The translations under genes were made by a program, and so were the position numbers. From Acidobacteriota bacterium (GTDB lineage Bacteria > Acidobacteriota > Terriglobia > Terriglobales > Acidobacteriaceae), in assembly GCA_021805265.1 (NCBI GenBank), contig JAJZFR010000010.1, forward strand, positions 1-5,883: 5,883 nt of DNA, given 5' to 3'. The notes under the pieces are model-generated. The model was not told the origin of the DNA. It did no database searches and worked only from the letters and a program-made list of their open reading frames with translations. The stretch's first letter is position 1, and each line of letters begins with the position of its first letter. Below, piece by piece: positions 1 through 5,883 of this stretch.

Positions 1-2622
1 GCTTACAGTCACGCGTATTCTCTGAGTCCAGGCAAAGCCTTGATCCTTGCTGGCGGAATGAACGCAGCAATGGAAGCGCACCACCTGACTCTCGCCGGAA
101 CATGGATGAAGCGCATTACCAGCACGATGGAAAATGAGCCTCAGATACTTCGCGAGCGCGAGCGCTATCTCAGTTTCATGGGAGAGTATCAGCAATCTGC
201 GGAAGTGGGCAGGAAGGCTATACTGGCGCTTCCGCAGGACAGGGATGTAGTTGTTTACCTGGGTTATGACCTGCTCCACCTCGAGCAGTATGATGAGTTG
301 CTTGCACTGACTGAGAAGTACGGCACAGTCTTCCCCAGGGAACCGGACATACCCCTTCTCGAAGGCTACGTTCACAAGCATCAGGGCCACCCGGAACAGG
401 CAGAGCGTGACTTCAGCGAAGCCCTGCGTCGTGACCCATCGATCGTTACCGCGTACGTCAATCGTGGATACGTGCGCAACGATCTGCATCAACCGCTTCG
501 TGCAGCGGAAGACTTCCATGCAGCGATCCAGCGGGAGCCAGGAAACGGGGAGGCTCATCTGGGGCTTGCTTACACAGACCTGAATCTGAACAAGGCGCAG
601 GCAGCTCTGCGACAGGCTGACCTTGCGGAACATGCTCTCGGTGATTCGCGGGAGATCCATGTTATTCGCGCGACTGCCTACGGTCGAGAAGATATCTTGA
701 TCAAGTCTGCCGCTGAATATACATCCGCTTTGAAGTTCACGCCTGAGGATGGCTCGCTCCAATTTGGTTTAGCAAATACATTATTTGCCGAGCGCCAATA
801 TCACGATGCAATCCAAGAGTTGCAACGGGCGAAGAAGAACGCCCCCGAGGATGCAGCGATCTACTCGCTGCTAGCAAGGTCGTATGCGTTTTTACAGGAT
901 AAGGATAGAACAAAAAAATTTGTACAGGAGGCCGAAGCGCATGCGCTCGAGGAGACGAAAACAAACCGCAGTTCACCGATCTTGCAAAGCGAAACATTCC
1001 TGTCTACCGGAGAGGCTTTGAGTACTGTTGGAGATTCGCGAGGCGCGATGGATCGATTTCGTCAGGCCCTGGAAATACCAGGGAGTGATCGCGTAAGCAT
1101 ACGGCTCGCCATTGCTCAGAGTTATGCGCAGCAGGATGAATCGGTGGATGCCGAGAGGCAGATAGCGCTGGCCCTGATGGAAGCGAAATCGGGTGAAACT
1201 GCTCCGCCGACCGGGGGGGAATACATCGCGGCGGCAGATGTATTTCGAACACTGCATGAATACCAGTTGTCACAGACCTATCTACAACTCGCAAAATCTG
1301 CTGGCGCGCCGGACCCGGAAGTGCGTATCGGGATGGCAAATAACTATCTGGCGATGGGAGATAGCACCAGGGCCGAGGCTCAACTGGCTGCCGTGAGCGC
1401 GTCGGCAGACAATACGGCTAATTATCAATATCTTCTTGCTGAAGCGAATGTCCTTCGCCAGCAGCATCACGGTGCGCAGGCACTAACTTCCTTTGCGCAG
1501 GCGGCGAACGCGGAGGGCGAGGATCAGACTGCCGAGCTATCGCTTCTGGAAGCCGGAGGCGACGAAGGCCTGAGAGTGAATTCGCAATTGAGTCTGTTAT
1601 CGGATTTCTCCGTGGATCCGATCTATGAAGATACTACGGTCTACGTTCTGGACTCCAAATTGGATGCAACATTTCCCGTCCCAATTAACGACACTGCACT
1701 CCTTCCGCCACCGCGCTCATCCATCGCGATACAGAGCACGACGGCATTCCATCTTCATCTCGCGCATCTTCCCACGCCGAGCGGTTTTTTTCAGTTGACG
1801 AATACGCAAGGCGTGATTTCCGTTCCAAGTACGAATTCAATCGTCAGTCGTAATACCACCGACTATACGGTCAATCTGGGTGTGAATCCCACGGTTGCCC
1901 TCGGCAGCAATTCCCTGACCTTCAATGCGGGGGTTCAGACAACAATCCGGCGCGATTCCCAATCGCCGCTCGCAATGAATCAGAATCTACTCCGACTCTT
2001 TGCTTATGTCACATCGAGCTCCTTTTTCAATGTGGTGTCGGTAAGTGGCTATGCGATTCGCGAAGCGGGGCCATTTACGGAGAGCAACCTGCATTCGGTG
2101 GCGTTGACAGGTGCAGTCGATTTTCGTGTCGGAGCGCCGTGGGGCAAGACGGCGCTGATCACGGGATGGGGCGTCAACGATCAGAAGTTCTCGCCTGTGA
2201 ATTATGAGGATTACTACACCTCCACGTACATCGGGCTGGAGCGTCGATTCTCCTCTCATCTGAATGCCAGAGCGTTGATTGAAGATCTCAGAGCCTGGCG
2301 TGTCGTAGGCGTGAACACGGGTAATGCGCAGGACCTTCGTACGGCAGGAACCATCGACTTTACACCGCGGCCTAGTTGGGACTTTCGCGTTTCGAGCGCC
2401 TATTCGAGCACCCGAAGCTTTCATGTCTACGATGCCACTCAGAATGGTTTTTCCATCTCGTATGCCAGACCATTCCATCACAAGTTCAAGGACGATTCCA
2501 AAGAGGTTGTTCTGGAGTATCCGATTCGGTTTTCAGCGGGATTGCAAGAGGAGGATTTCTTCAATTTCAAAGGCGGTCAGACGCAACAACTCAGACCCTA
2601 CGTACAGATCAGCGTATTTTGA
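1..2622 (+). CDS. TPR-repeat outer-membrane beta-barrel protein, 5'-truncated by window edge (BcsC/PgaA-like architecture)
   Basis: The frame is open from base 1, with 873 codons before TGA at 2620-2622, so the true start lies upstream. A TTG at 40 is only an internal Leu, because TPR-like sequence (AYSHAYSLSPGKA) precedes it. Numbering from base 1, residues ~1-515 are helical TPR-type repeats with the usual Gly/Ala/Tyr/Pro spacing, for example around AERDFSEALRRDPSIVTAY and AIQELQRAKKNAPEDAAIY. From about residue 520 the character changes to alternating polar/hydrophobic, aromatic-rich strands (LSLLSDFSVDPIYED, then many Thr/Ser/Tyr strands), ending RPYVQISVF with a terminal Phe typical of Bam-inserted barrels. 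About 350 residues suits a 14-18 strand barrel. Periplasmic TPRs followed by a barrel are the layout of polysaccharide exporters (BcsC, PgaA); NfrA-like proteins are an alternative. The glycosyltransferase gene 12 bp downstream favours a polysaccharide role, but the substrate is unknown. The architecture is fairly sure; the export function is inferred. Confidence 0.82.
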   Translation, partial: AYSHAYSLSPGKALILAGGMNAAMEAHHLTLAGTWMKRITSTMENEPQILRERERYLSFMGEYQQSAEVGRKAILALPQDRDVVVYLGYDLLHLEQYDELLALTEKYGTVFPREPDIPLLEGYVHKHQGHPEQAERDFSEALRRDPSIVTAYVNRGYVRNDLHQPLRAAEDFHAAIQREPGNGEAHLGLAYTDLNLNKAQAALRQADLAEHALGDSREIHVIRATAYGREDILIKSAAEYTSALKFTPEDGSLQFGLANTLFAERQYHDAIQELQRAKKNAPEDAAIYSLLARSYAFLQDKDRTKKFVQEAEAHALEETKTNRSSPILQSETFLSTGEALSTVGDSRGAMDRFRQALEIPGSDRVSIRLAIAQSYAQQDESVDAERQIALALMEAKSGETAPPTGGEYIAAADVFRTLHEYQLSQTYLQLAKSAGAPDPEVRIGMANNYLAMGDSTRAEAQLAAVSASADNTANYQYLLAEANVLRQQHHGAQALTSFAQAANAEGEDQTAELSLLEAGGDEGLRVNSQLSLLSDFSVDPIYEDTTVYVLDSKLDATFPVPINDTALLPPPRSSIAIQSTTAFHLHLAHLPTPSGFFQLTNTQGVISVPSTNSIVSRNTTDYTVNLGVNPTVALGSNSLTFNAGVQTTIRRDSQSPLAMNQNLLRLFAYVTSSSFFNVVSVSGYAIREAGPFTESNLHSVALTGAVDFRVGAPWGKTALITGWGVNDQKFSPVNYEDYYTSTYIGLERRFSSHLNARALIEDLRAWRVVGVNTGNAQDLRTAGTIDFTPRPSWDFRVSSAYSSTRSFHVYDATQNGFSISYARPFHHKFKDDSKEVVLEYPIRFSAGLQEEDFFNFKGGQTQQLRPYVQISVF

Positions 2623-2634
2623 AAGCGGACTCAG

Positions 2635-3987
2635 ATGAAGATTTGTTTCGTTACTACCTTCCCTCCCAGCGGGCGTCAGTTGAACGAATATGCGTTTCAC
2701 ATTGCGCGGGAGTTGCAGCATCATTCCGACATCGAGTTGACGATTCTCGCCGACGAATTGGACGACTACGAATTTGCAACCAACGAGCACGGACACTCCT
2801 TCAAGGCCGATGAACTCAAGGAGCTTCCCGGATTCTCGGTGATTCGTTGCTGGAAGTTCGACGCGATTGGTACACCCTTTCGACTCTTGAGAACGATACG
2901 GAAGTTGAAGCCAGATATCGTGTGGTACAACTTGGTGTTCTCGAGTTTTGCCACGCAGGATAATCCAGTCGCTGCATTCATCGGACTTATGGCGCCCGCA
3001 CTAACCAGAGCGGCGGGGTATTTCACCCACATAACACTGCATCACATTCTGGAAAATGTGGATTTTGCTGCTGCTGGAGTTCGCCGGGAAAAGCTGTTTC
3101 GAATCGGCACGACAATGGCTACGAAAACATTGCTCAAGTCGCATTCGGTCTCTGTCCTTCTGCCCGATTATCGGCACACGTTGGTTACCAAGTATTCGGC
3201 ACAGAACGTGCTTCTTGGAACGCACGGTACCTTTGCGTCCACCTCCACTCCTCCGGACTTCACCCGGCGAGGCAATCCGGAGATACGCATTCTGGCCATT
3301 GGACATTGGGGGACTTACAAGCGCCTGGAAACGTTGATGAGAGCCTTTCCGATGGTACTGGAGCGGTTTCCCGAAGCTCGACTTATTATTGCCGGAGCCA
3401 ACCATCACACCAAAGCAGGATATTGGGAATCGATCCGTGATATGCAGCCAGCGACTCTACCGATCGAGTTCCGAGGCTATGTTCCGGAGGAGGATATTCC
3501 AGAACTCTTCGAGACGACATCAATTCTTGTGATGCCGTATGACTCCGCGACGGGATCAAGCGGGCCTGCACATCAGGCATGCGAGTTCGGAATACCGATT
3601 GTCTGCGCAGACATAGGCGACTTCAGAGGCATGGCTGAATCGGAAGACATGGCTATCCGTTTCTACAAAAAAAGCGACTCCACGGATCTCGCAGAACAGA
3701 TTCTTACCATTCTGCAATCGAGAGATATGCAGAGAGAGATGGCCGAGCATAACTACGCAGCGGGCGTTGCCATGAGCCTTCCCAGTGTGGTCCGGAACTA
3801 TCTCCGGTGGTTCAGGCTCATGAAATGTAAAAGGTCAATATCCGCCAGCGTGGACACCCACGAGACACCGAGTGCGTGGAGACGCATTCTACGCTTTAGG
3901 TCGACTAATTCCGACAGTGAAGTGACTCCACAAGCCAAGCCCTCGGTTGTTGAAGACAAGATGAATGACCAATGCCTGAGCGACTGA
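2635..3987 (+). CDS. GT-B fold glycosyltransferase, GT4-like
   Basis: This complete 450-residue protein starts at ATG 2635, where the sequence MKICFVTTFPPSGRQLNEYA is a typical GT-B N-terminus with a first beta-strand and loop. It would transfer a sugar from a nucleotide-activated donor in the cytoplasm. The C-terminal donor-binding domain begins near residue 218 with LAIGHWGTYKRLE (G223, K229, R230), the usual start of Glycos_transf_1. It continues with EFRGYVPEEDIPELF (278-292), ILVMPY (to 302) and SSGPAHQACEFGIPIV (308-323). Where many GT4 enzymes have the E-x7-E pair, this protein appears to have T306 and Q314. Residues ~396-450 form a polar tail with a basic patch (WRRILRFR, 415-422) outside the usual domain. 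There is no signal peptide or clear membrane segment. The gene lies 12 bp after the TPR-barrel gene, with only a weak purine stretch as ribosome site, so translational coupling is plausible. The family is sure; donor and acceptor are unknown. Confidence 0.9.
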   Translation: MKICFVTTFPPSGRQLNEYAFHIARELQHHSDIELTILADELDDYEFATNEHGHSFKADELKELPGFSVIRCWKFDAIGTPFRLLRTIRKLKPDIVWYNLVFSSFATQDNPVAAFIGLMAPALTRAAGYFTHITLHHILENVDFAAAGVRREKLFRIGTTMATKTLLKSHSVSVLLPDYRHTLVTKYSAQNVLLGTHGTFASTSTPPDFTRRGNPEIRILAIGHWGTYKRLETLMRAFPMVLERFPEARLIIAGANHHTKAGYWESIRDMQPATLPIEFRGYVPEEDIPELFETTSILVMPYDSATGSSGPAHQACEFGIPIVCADIGDFRGMAESEDMAIRFYKKSDSTDLAEQILTILQSRDMQREMAEHNYAAGVAMSLPSVVRNYLRWFRLMKCKRSISASVDTHETPSAWRRILRFRSTNSDSEVTPQAKPSVVEDKMNDQCLSD

Positions 3988-4115
3988 ACGGAGTGGCACT
4001 TTCCACGGACGGGATGAGAGTTTGAATTTTCTGAACTGGAGAAGTGAACAAAGAGAGACGATTAGCCATCGGCGCAGAGAACAATCCAACGAGTAAAAGA
4101 ACAGAGGATTACAAC
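3988..4115 (+). other. Intergenic gap between glycosyltransferase and lipoprotein genes
   Basis: This 128-bp spacer contains no gene I can support. I see no strong GC hairpin followed by a T-run; GTGG/CCAC around 3993-4006 is only a 4-bp stem without a U-tract. A TTGAAT at 4022-4027 has only a poor -10 partner (TGAACA) 17 bp on, so no promoter is called. The second half is purine-rich and carries the ribosome site of the next gene. Whether the third gene shares the upstream transcript is therefore open. Confidence 0.6.
4104..4107 (+). promoter_or_regulatory. Ribosome binding site (GAGG) deciding the ATG 4116 start
   Basis: GAGG, within CAGAGGA, lies 8 bases before ATG 4116, which is good Shine-Dalgarno spacing. 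The frame is also open further up to a TGA at 4032-4034, with an in-frame GTG at 4044. That GTG has GGAG only two bases upstream of it, which is too close. It would also put 24 extra polar residues in front of the signal peptide. The ATG at 4116 gives a normal 29-residue lipoprotein signal and is preferred. Confidence 0.7.
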
Positions 4116-5883
4116 ATGACAAGCGAACCTATTCCGCACAGGCTTTATCCGGAGCTATTCCGTGTGTGCATCATCGCGCTTGTTGCCTTGTTGATGTCTG
4201 GGTGTGGCATCCACTTCAATCCCCCAGTCCCCACGGTTGGCATGACCGCCAATCCGTCTGCGGTGAATGCGAGTGCGACTTCCACCCTGACGATCACAGC
4301 GACCAATGCAACACAAGTCAAGATAACCGGAACGGACGGTTCAAGCTATGTTCTTTCAGCAAACGGCGGTGTACAGAGTGTTCATCCAGCGACGTCTACT
4401 ACCTACACAGCCGTAGCGACTGGAACCGGGGGCACGGCTTCGGCAACCGCAACCGTGACAGTAATGGCCGCGCCTGTTCCGGTTGTCGCGATAACGGCAA
4501 ATCCAACTTTGATCCTCCCTGGAGGTTCCTCAAGTCTAACTGTTACGGCCAGTAGCTCTGCTCAGGTTGCAGTAACAGGAACGGACGGTTCGAGCTATGC
4601 TCTTTCAACAAGCGGCGGTGTACAGAGTGTTCATCCAGCGACGTCTACAACTTACACAGCCGTAGCGACAGGAACCGGGGGCACGGCATCGGCAATCGCA
4701 ATCGTGACAGTAATGGCCGCACCTGTTCCGGTTGTCGCGATAACGGCAAATCCAACTTCGATTCTGTCCGGAGGTTCGTCAGGTATCACGGTTACCGCGA
4801 CCAATGCTACCCAGGTTACAGTGACAGGAACAGACGGTTCGAGCTTTGCTCTTCCATCGGGTGGTGGTATGCAGAGCGTGAGTCCAGCAGTGACAACTAC
4901 CTACACAGCAACCGCGACCGGAGCGGGCGGCGCTGTCTCCGCCACTGCTGTTCTGACGGTGGCCCCCATTCCAGCGCCAATTGTGAAAATATCTGGTACA
5001 CCAATTGCGATACAAGCAGGCAGTTCTTCCATCCTGGTTGTAACCGCATCGGGCGCGACACAGGTTAAACTTACAGGTTCGGATGGAAGTTCCTACACAC
5101 TGCTGGCAAGTGGTGGAACGCAGGGGGTTACCCCTTCCGTAACGACGATGTACACTGCCGTCGCCACCGGCGTGGGCGGCACATCCACGGCGGGCATAAC
5201 CGTAACAGTCATCCCTAATCCGCCTCCAACAGTGTCCATCGCTGCCAACCCAGTTGCGGTCTTTGCGGGCAGTTCTTCCACATTAACCGTCAATGCGGTG
5301 AATGCGACTCAGGTGACAATAACCGGAACAGATGGTACGTCCTATTCCCTCCAATCCAGCGGCGGCACCCAGACAGTGTCACCAGCTACGACCACCACCT
5401 ATACGGCTATGGCAGTGGGCAATGGTGGAAGGGCTTCATCGACTGCAACCCTGACTGTAACTCCCAATCCCATTCCGACCGTGACCCTCACGGCTAACCC
5501 GGTGTCGATTATCTCCGACAACGCATCGATACTGACTGTTACAGCCACAAATGCAACACAGGTTATAGTCACGGGTACGGACAAGAGTACCTACAGCCTG
5601 ACTACAAGTGGCGGCACGCAGTCGGTAAGCCCCGCCGCAACCGTTACCTATACTGCCACTGCGACGGGTCCGGGAGGAGGAGTTACAGCGAGTGCGACGG
5701 TTGCGGTGACTCCCGCTGGCACGATCCTGTCTATCGATCACGTCGTCTTCATGCTCCAGGAAAACCATACATTTGATAATTATTTTGGAATGCTCAATCC
5801 CTATCGAAAACTCAACGGCATGAACATCGGGGATGATGGGAAGGACTACGAAGTCGATGGGATCGACGATAAACTCGCCACTA
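4116..5883 (+). CDS. Lipoprotein with six Ig-like repeats and C-terminal phosphoesterase (phospholipase C/AcpA family), 3'-truncated by window edge
   Basis: The frame is open for 589 codons from ATG 4116 to the window end with no stop, so the C-terminus is missing. Residues 1-29 are a lipoprotein signal: basic n-region (R9, R16), hydrophobic core CIIALVALL, then MSGC with Cys30 as the likely lipidated residue. Gly at +2 is compatible with outer-membrane sorting. Residues ~40-537 are six beta-rich repeats of 83 residues with the motifs TANP, TATNATQV, TGTDGSSY, SGG-QSVSPA, TTTYTATATG-GG and TVTV, joined by Pro-rich linkers; they look like bacterial Ig-like domains. Residues 540-558, IDHVVFMLQENHTFDNYFG, match the N-terminal signature of the PF04185 phosphoesterase family (bacterial phospholipases C and AcpA acid phosphatase). 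In that family the Glu-Asn pair (here E549-N550) belongs to the metal/active site. The remaining catalytic residues lie beyond the window. The protein is probably a surface- or periplasm-tethered phosphomono- or phosphodiesterase. Substrate is unknown, and catalytic completeness cannot be judged. Confidence 0.88.
   Translation, partial: MTSEPIPHRLYPELFRVCIIALVALLMSGCGIHFNPPVPTVGMTANPSAVNASATSTLTITATNATQVKITGTDGSSYVLSANGGVQSVHPATSTTYTAVATGTGGTASATATVTVMAAPVPVVAITANPTLILPGGSSSLTVTASSSAQVAVTGTDGSSYALSTSGGVQSVHPATSTTYTAVATGTGGTASAIAIVTVMAAPVPVVAITANPTSILSGGSSGITVTATNATQVTVTGTDGSSFALPSGGGMQSVSPAVTTTYTATATGAGGAVSATAVLTVAPIPAPIVKISGTPIAIQAGSSSILVVTASGATQVKLTGSDGSSYTLLASGGTQGVTPSVTTMYTAVATGVGGTSTAGITVTVIPNPPPTVSIAANPVAVFAGSSSTLTVNAVNATQVTITGTDGTSYSLQSSGGTQTVSPATTTTYTAMAVGNGGRASSTATLTVTPNPIPTVTLTANPVSIISDNASILTVTATNATQVIVTGTDKSTYSLTTSGGTQSVSPAATVTYTATATGPGGGVTASATVAVTPAGTILSIDHVVFMLQENHTFDNYFGMLNPYRKLNGMNIGDDGKDYEVDGIDDKLAT
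4233..5726 (+). repeat. Six tandem 249-bp (83-residue) in-frame repeats encoding Ig-like domains
   Basis: Units begin near 4233, 4482, 4731, 4980, 5229 and 5478. The Pro of the ANP/GTP motif falls at residues 47, 130, 213, 296, 379 and 462. The first Thr of T-G-T/S-D falls at 71, 154, 237, 320, 403 and 486. Both series step by exactly 83, so no net indel separates any pair of units. Units 1 and 2 are the most alike in DNA; units 3-6 are alike mainly in protein. Unit 6 is slightly divergent (GTDKSTY for GTDGSSY) and leads directly into the phosphoesterase domain. The array probably forms a rod-like spacer between the lipid anchor and the enzyme; an adhesive or ligand-binding role is possible. 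Confidence 0.93.
4329..4758 (+). repeat. Near-identical 181-bp direct repeat pair within units 1 and 2 (4329-4509 and 4578-4758)
   Basis: Aligned by eye at an offset of 249 bp, the two 181-bp copies differ at about 11 positions (roughly 94% identical); about 6 changes are silent and 5 alter residues. The block starts in the TGTDGSSY segment of one unit and runs through the linker into ANPT of the next, so its edges do not match the domain edges. This indicates a recent duplication or gene conversion and marks a site prone to recombination and to assembly collapse. Confidence 0.85.
5724..5883 (+). other. N-terminal part of the phosphoesterase (PF04185-type) domain
   Basis: Immediately after the last repeat, residues 537-589 change from Thr/Val-rich to a globular enzyme sequence. 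The stretch contains the ENHTFDNYFG signature, followed by an Asp/Gly-rich segment (IGDDGKDYEVDGIDD). Only about 50 residues of a domain that normally spans several hundred are present, so the nucleophile and the later metal ligands cannot be checked here. Confidence 0.85.

Noticed and set aside
1781..1791. GCGG followed by seven T (1785-1791) as a possible intrinsic terminator inside the TPR-barrel gene
   Set aside because: Only a CCG/CGG 3-bp stem with a two-base loop precedes the T-run, and the coding frame continues through it.
1987..2481. 164-codon reverse-strand frame opposite the barrel region
   Set aside because: It has no recognisable domain and an Arg/Ile-rich antisense composition, and it lies wholly within a strong coding frame.
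3667..3673. Second A7 run, in the glycosyltransferase gene
   Set aside because: Its phase is C-AAA-AAA-A, not the slippery X-XXY-YYZ phase, and the frame is intact on both sides.
3993..4050. Weak hairpin (GTGG/CCAC) and a TTGAAT-17-TGAACA promoter-like pair in the intergenic gap
   Set aside because: The stem is too short and lacks a U-tract; the -10 element matches the consensus poorly. Neither exceeds chance.
4044..4115. In-frame GTG at 4044 as an alternative start of the lipoprotein gene
   Set aside because: Its GGAG lies only two bases before the GTG, and it would make an overlong (53-residue) polar-headed signal peptide; ATG 4116 has well-placed GAGG and a normal signal.
4166..4555. 129-codon + strand reading frame overlapping the start of the lipoprotein gene
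   Set aside because: It is an out-of-frame shadow: Cys/His/Asp-rich with no family resemblance, while the overlapping frame has a signal peptide and a conserved repeat pattern.
5093..5768. Reverse-strand frames across the repeat array (5093-5293, 5399-5584, 5436-5768)
   Set aside because: These are antisense readings of the repeats; their Val/Thr-rich or Arg/Gly-rich composition mirrors the repeat codons, and I see no ribosome sites or domains.
1..5883. CRISPR array, tRNA/rRNA genes, insertion sequence ends or transposase
   Set aside because: Both strands were read; the only repeats are the 249-bp coding units, which lack spacer structure, and no RNA gene or mobile-element signature was seen.

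Overview
The window reads as chromosomal DNA from a Gram-negative (diderm) bacterium with moderately high GC. Three genes lie on the + strand and nothing on the - strand is convincing. The protein styles point to Acidobacteriota (Terriglobia-like), though this is an impression from family style and not a proof. They are a TPR/beta-barrel outer-membrane protein, a GT4-type glycosyltransferase, and a lipoprotein with repeated Thr/Val-rich Ig-like domains fused to a phospholipase C-type phosphoesterase.

Layout. Positions 1-2622 hold the 3' part of a long gene that was already open before the window starts. It encodes an N-terminal TPR superhelix followed by a C-terminal region that looks like an outer-membrane beta-barrel ending in Phe. 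Twelve bases later, 2635-3987 encodes a complete GT-B fold glycosyltransferase. The tight spacing suggests one transcript and a shared role in making or exporting a surface polysaccharide. A 128-bp gap (3988-4115) follows, with no clear terminator or promoter. From 4116 to the window's end a third gene runs off the edge. It has a lipoprotein signal peptide with Cys30, six tandem Ig-like repeats of exactly 83 residues each, and then the first ~50 residues of a phosphoesterase domain with its N-terminal signature (ENHTFDNYFG).

How they may work together. The first two genes plausibly form an exopolysaccharide synthesis/secretion pair, like the BcsC/PgaA-type TPR-barrel exporters and their partner glycosyltransferases, although no polymerase is visible here. 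The third gene may be independent. It looks like a surface-tethered hydrolase held away from the membrane by a beta-sandwich stalk. The most distinctive signal in the window is this repeat array: its period is exact, and repeats 1 and 2 show recent, mosaic-like homogenisation.
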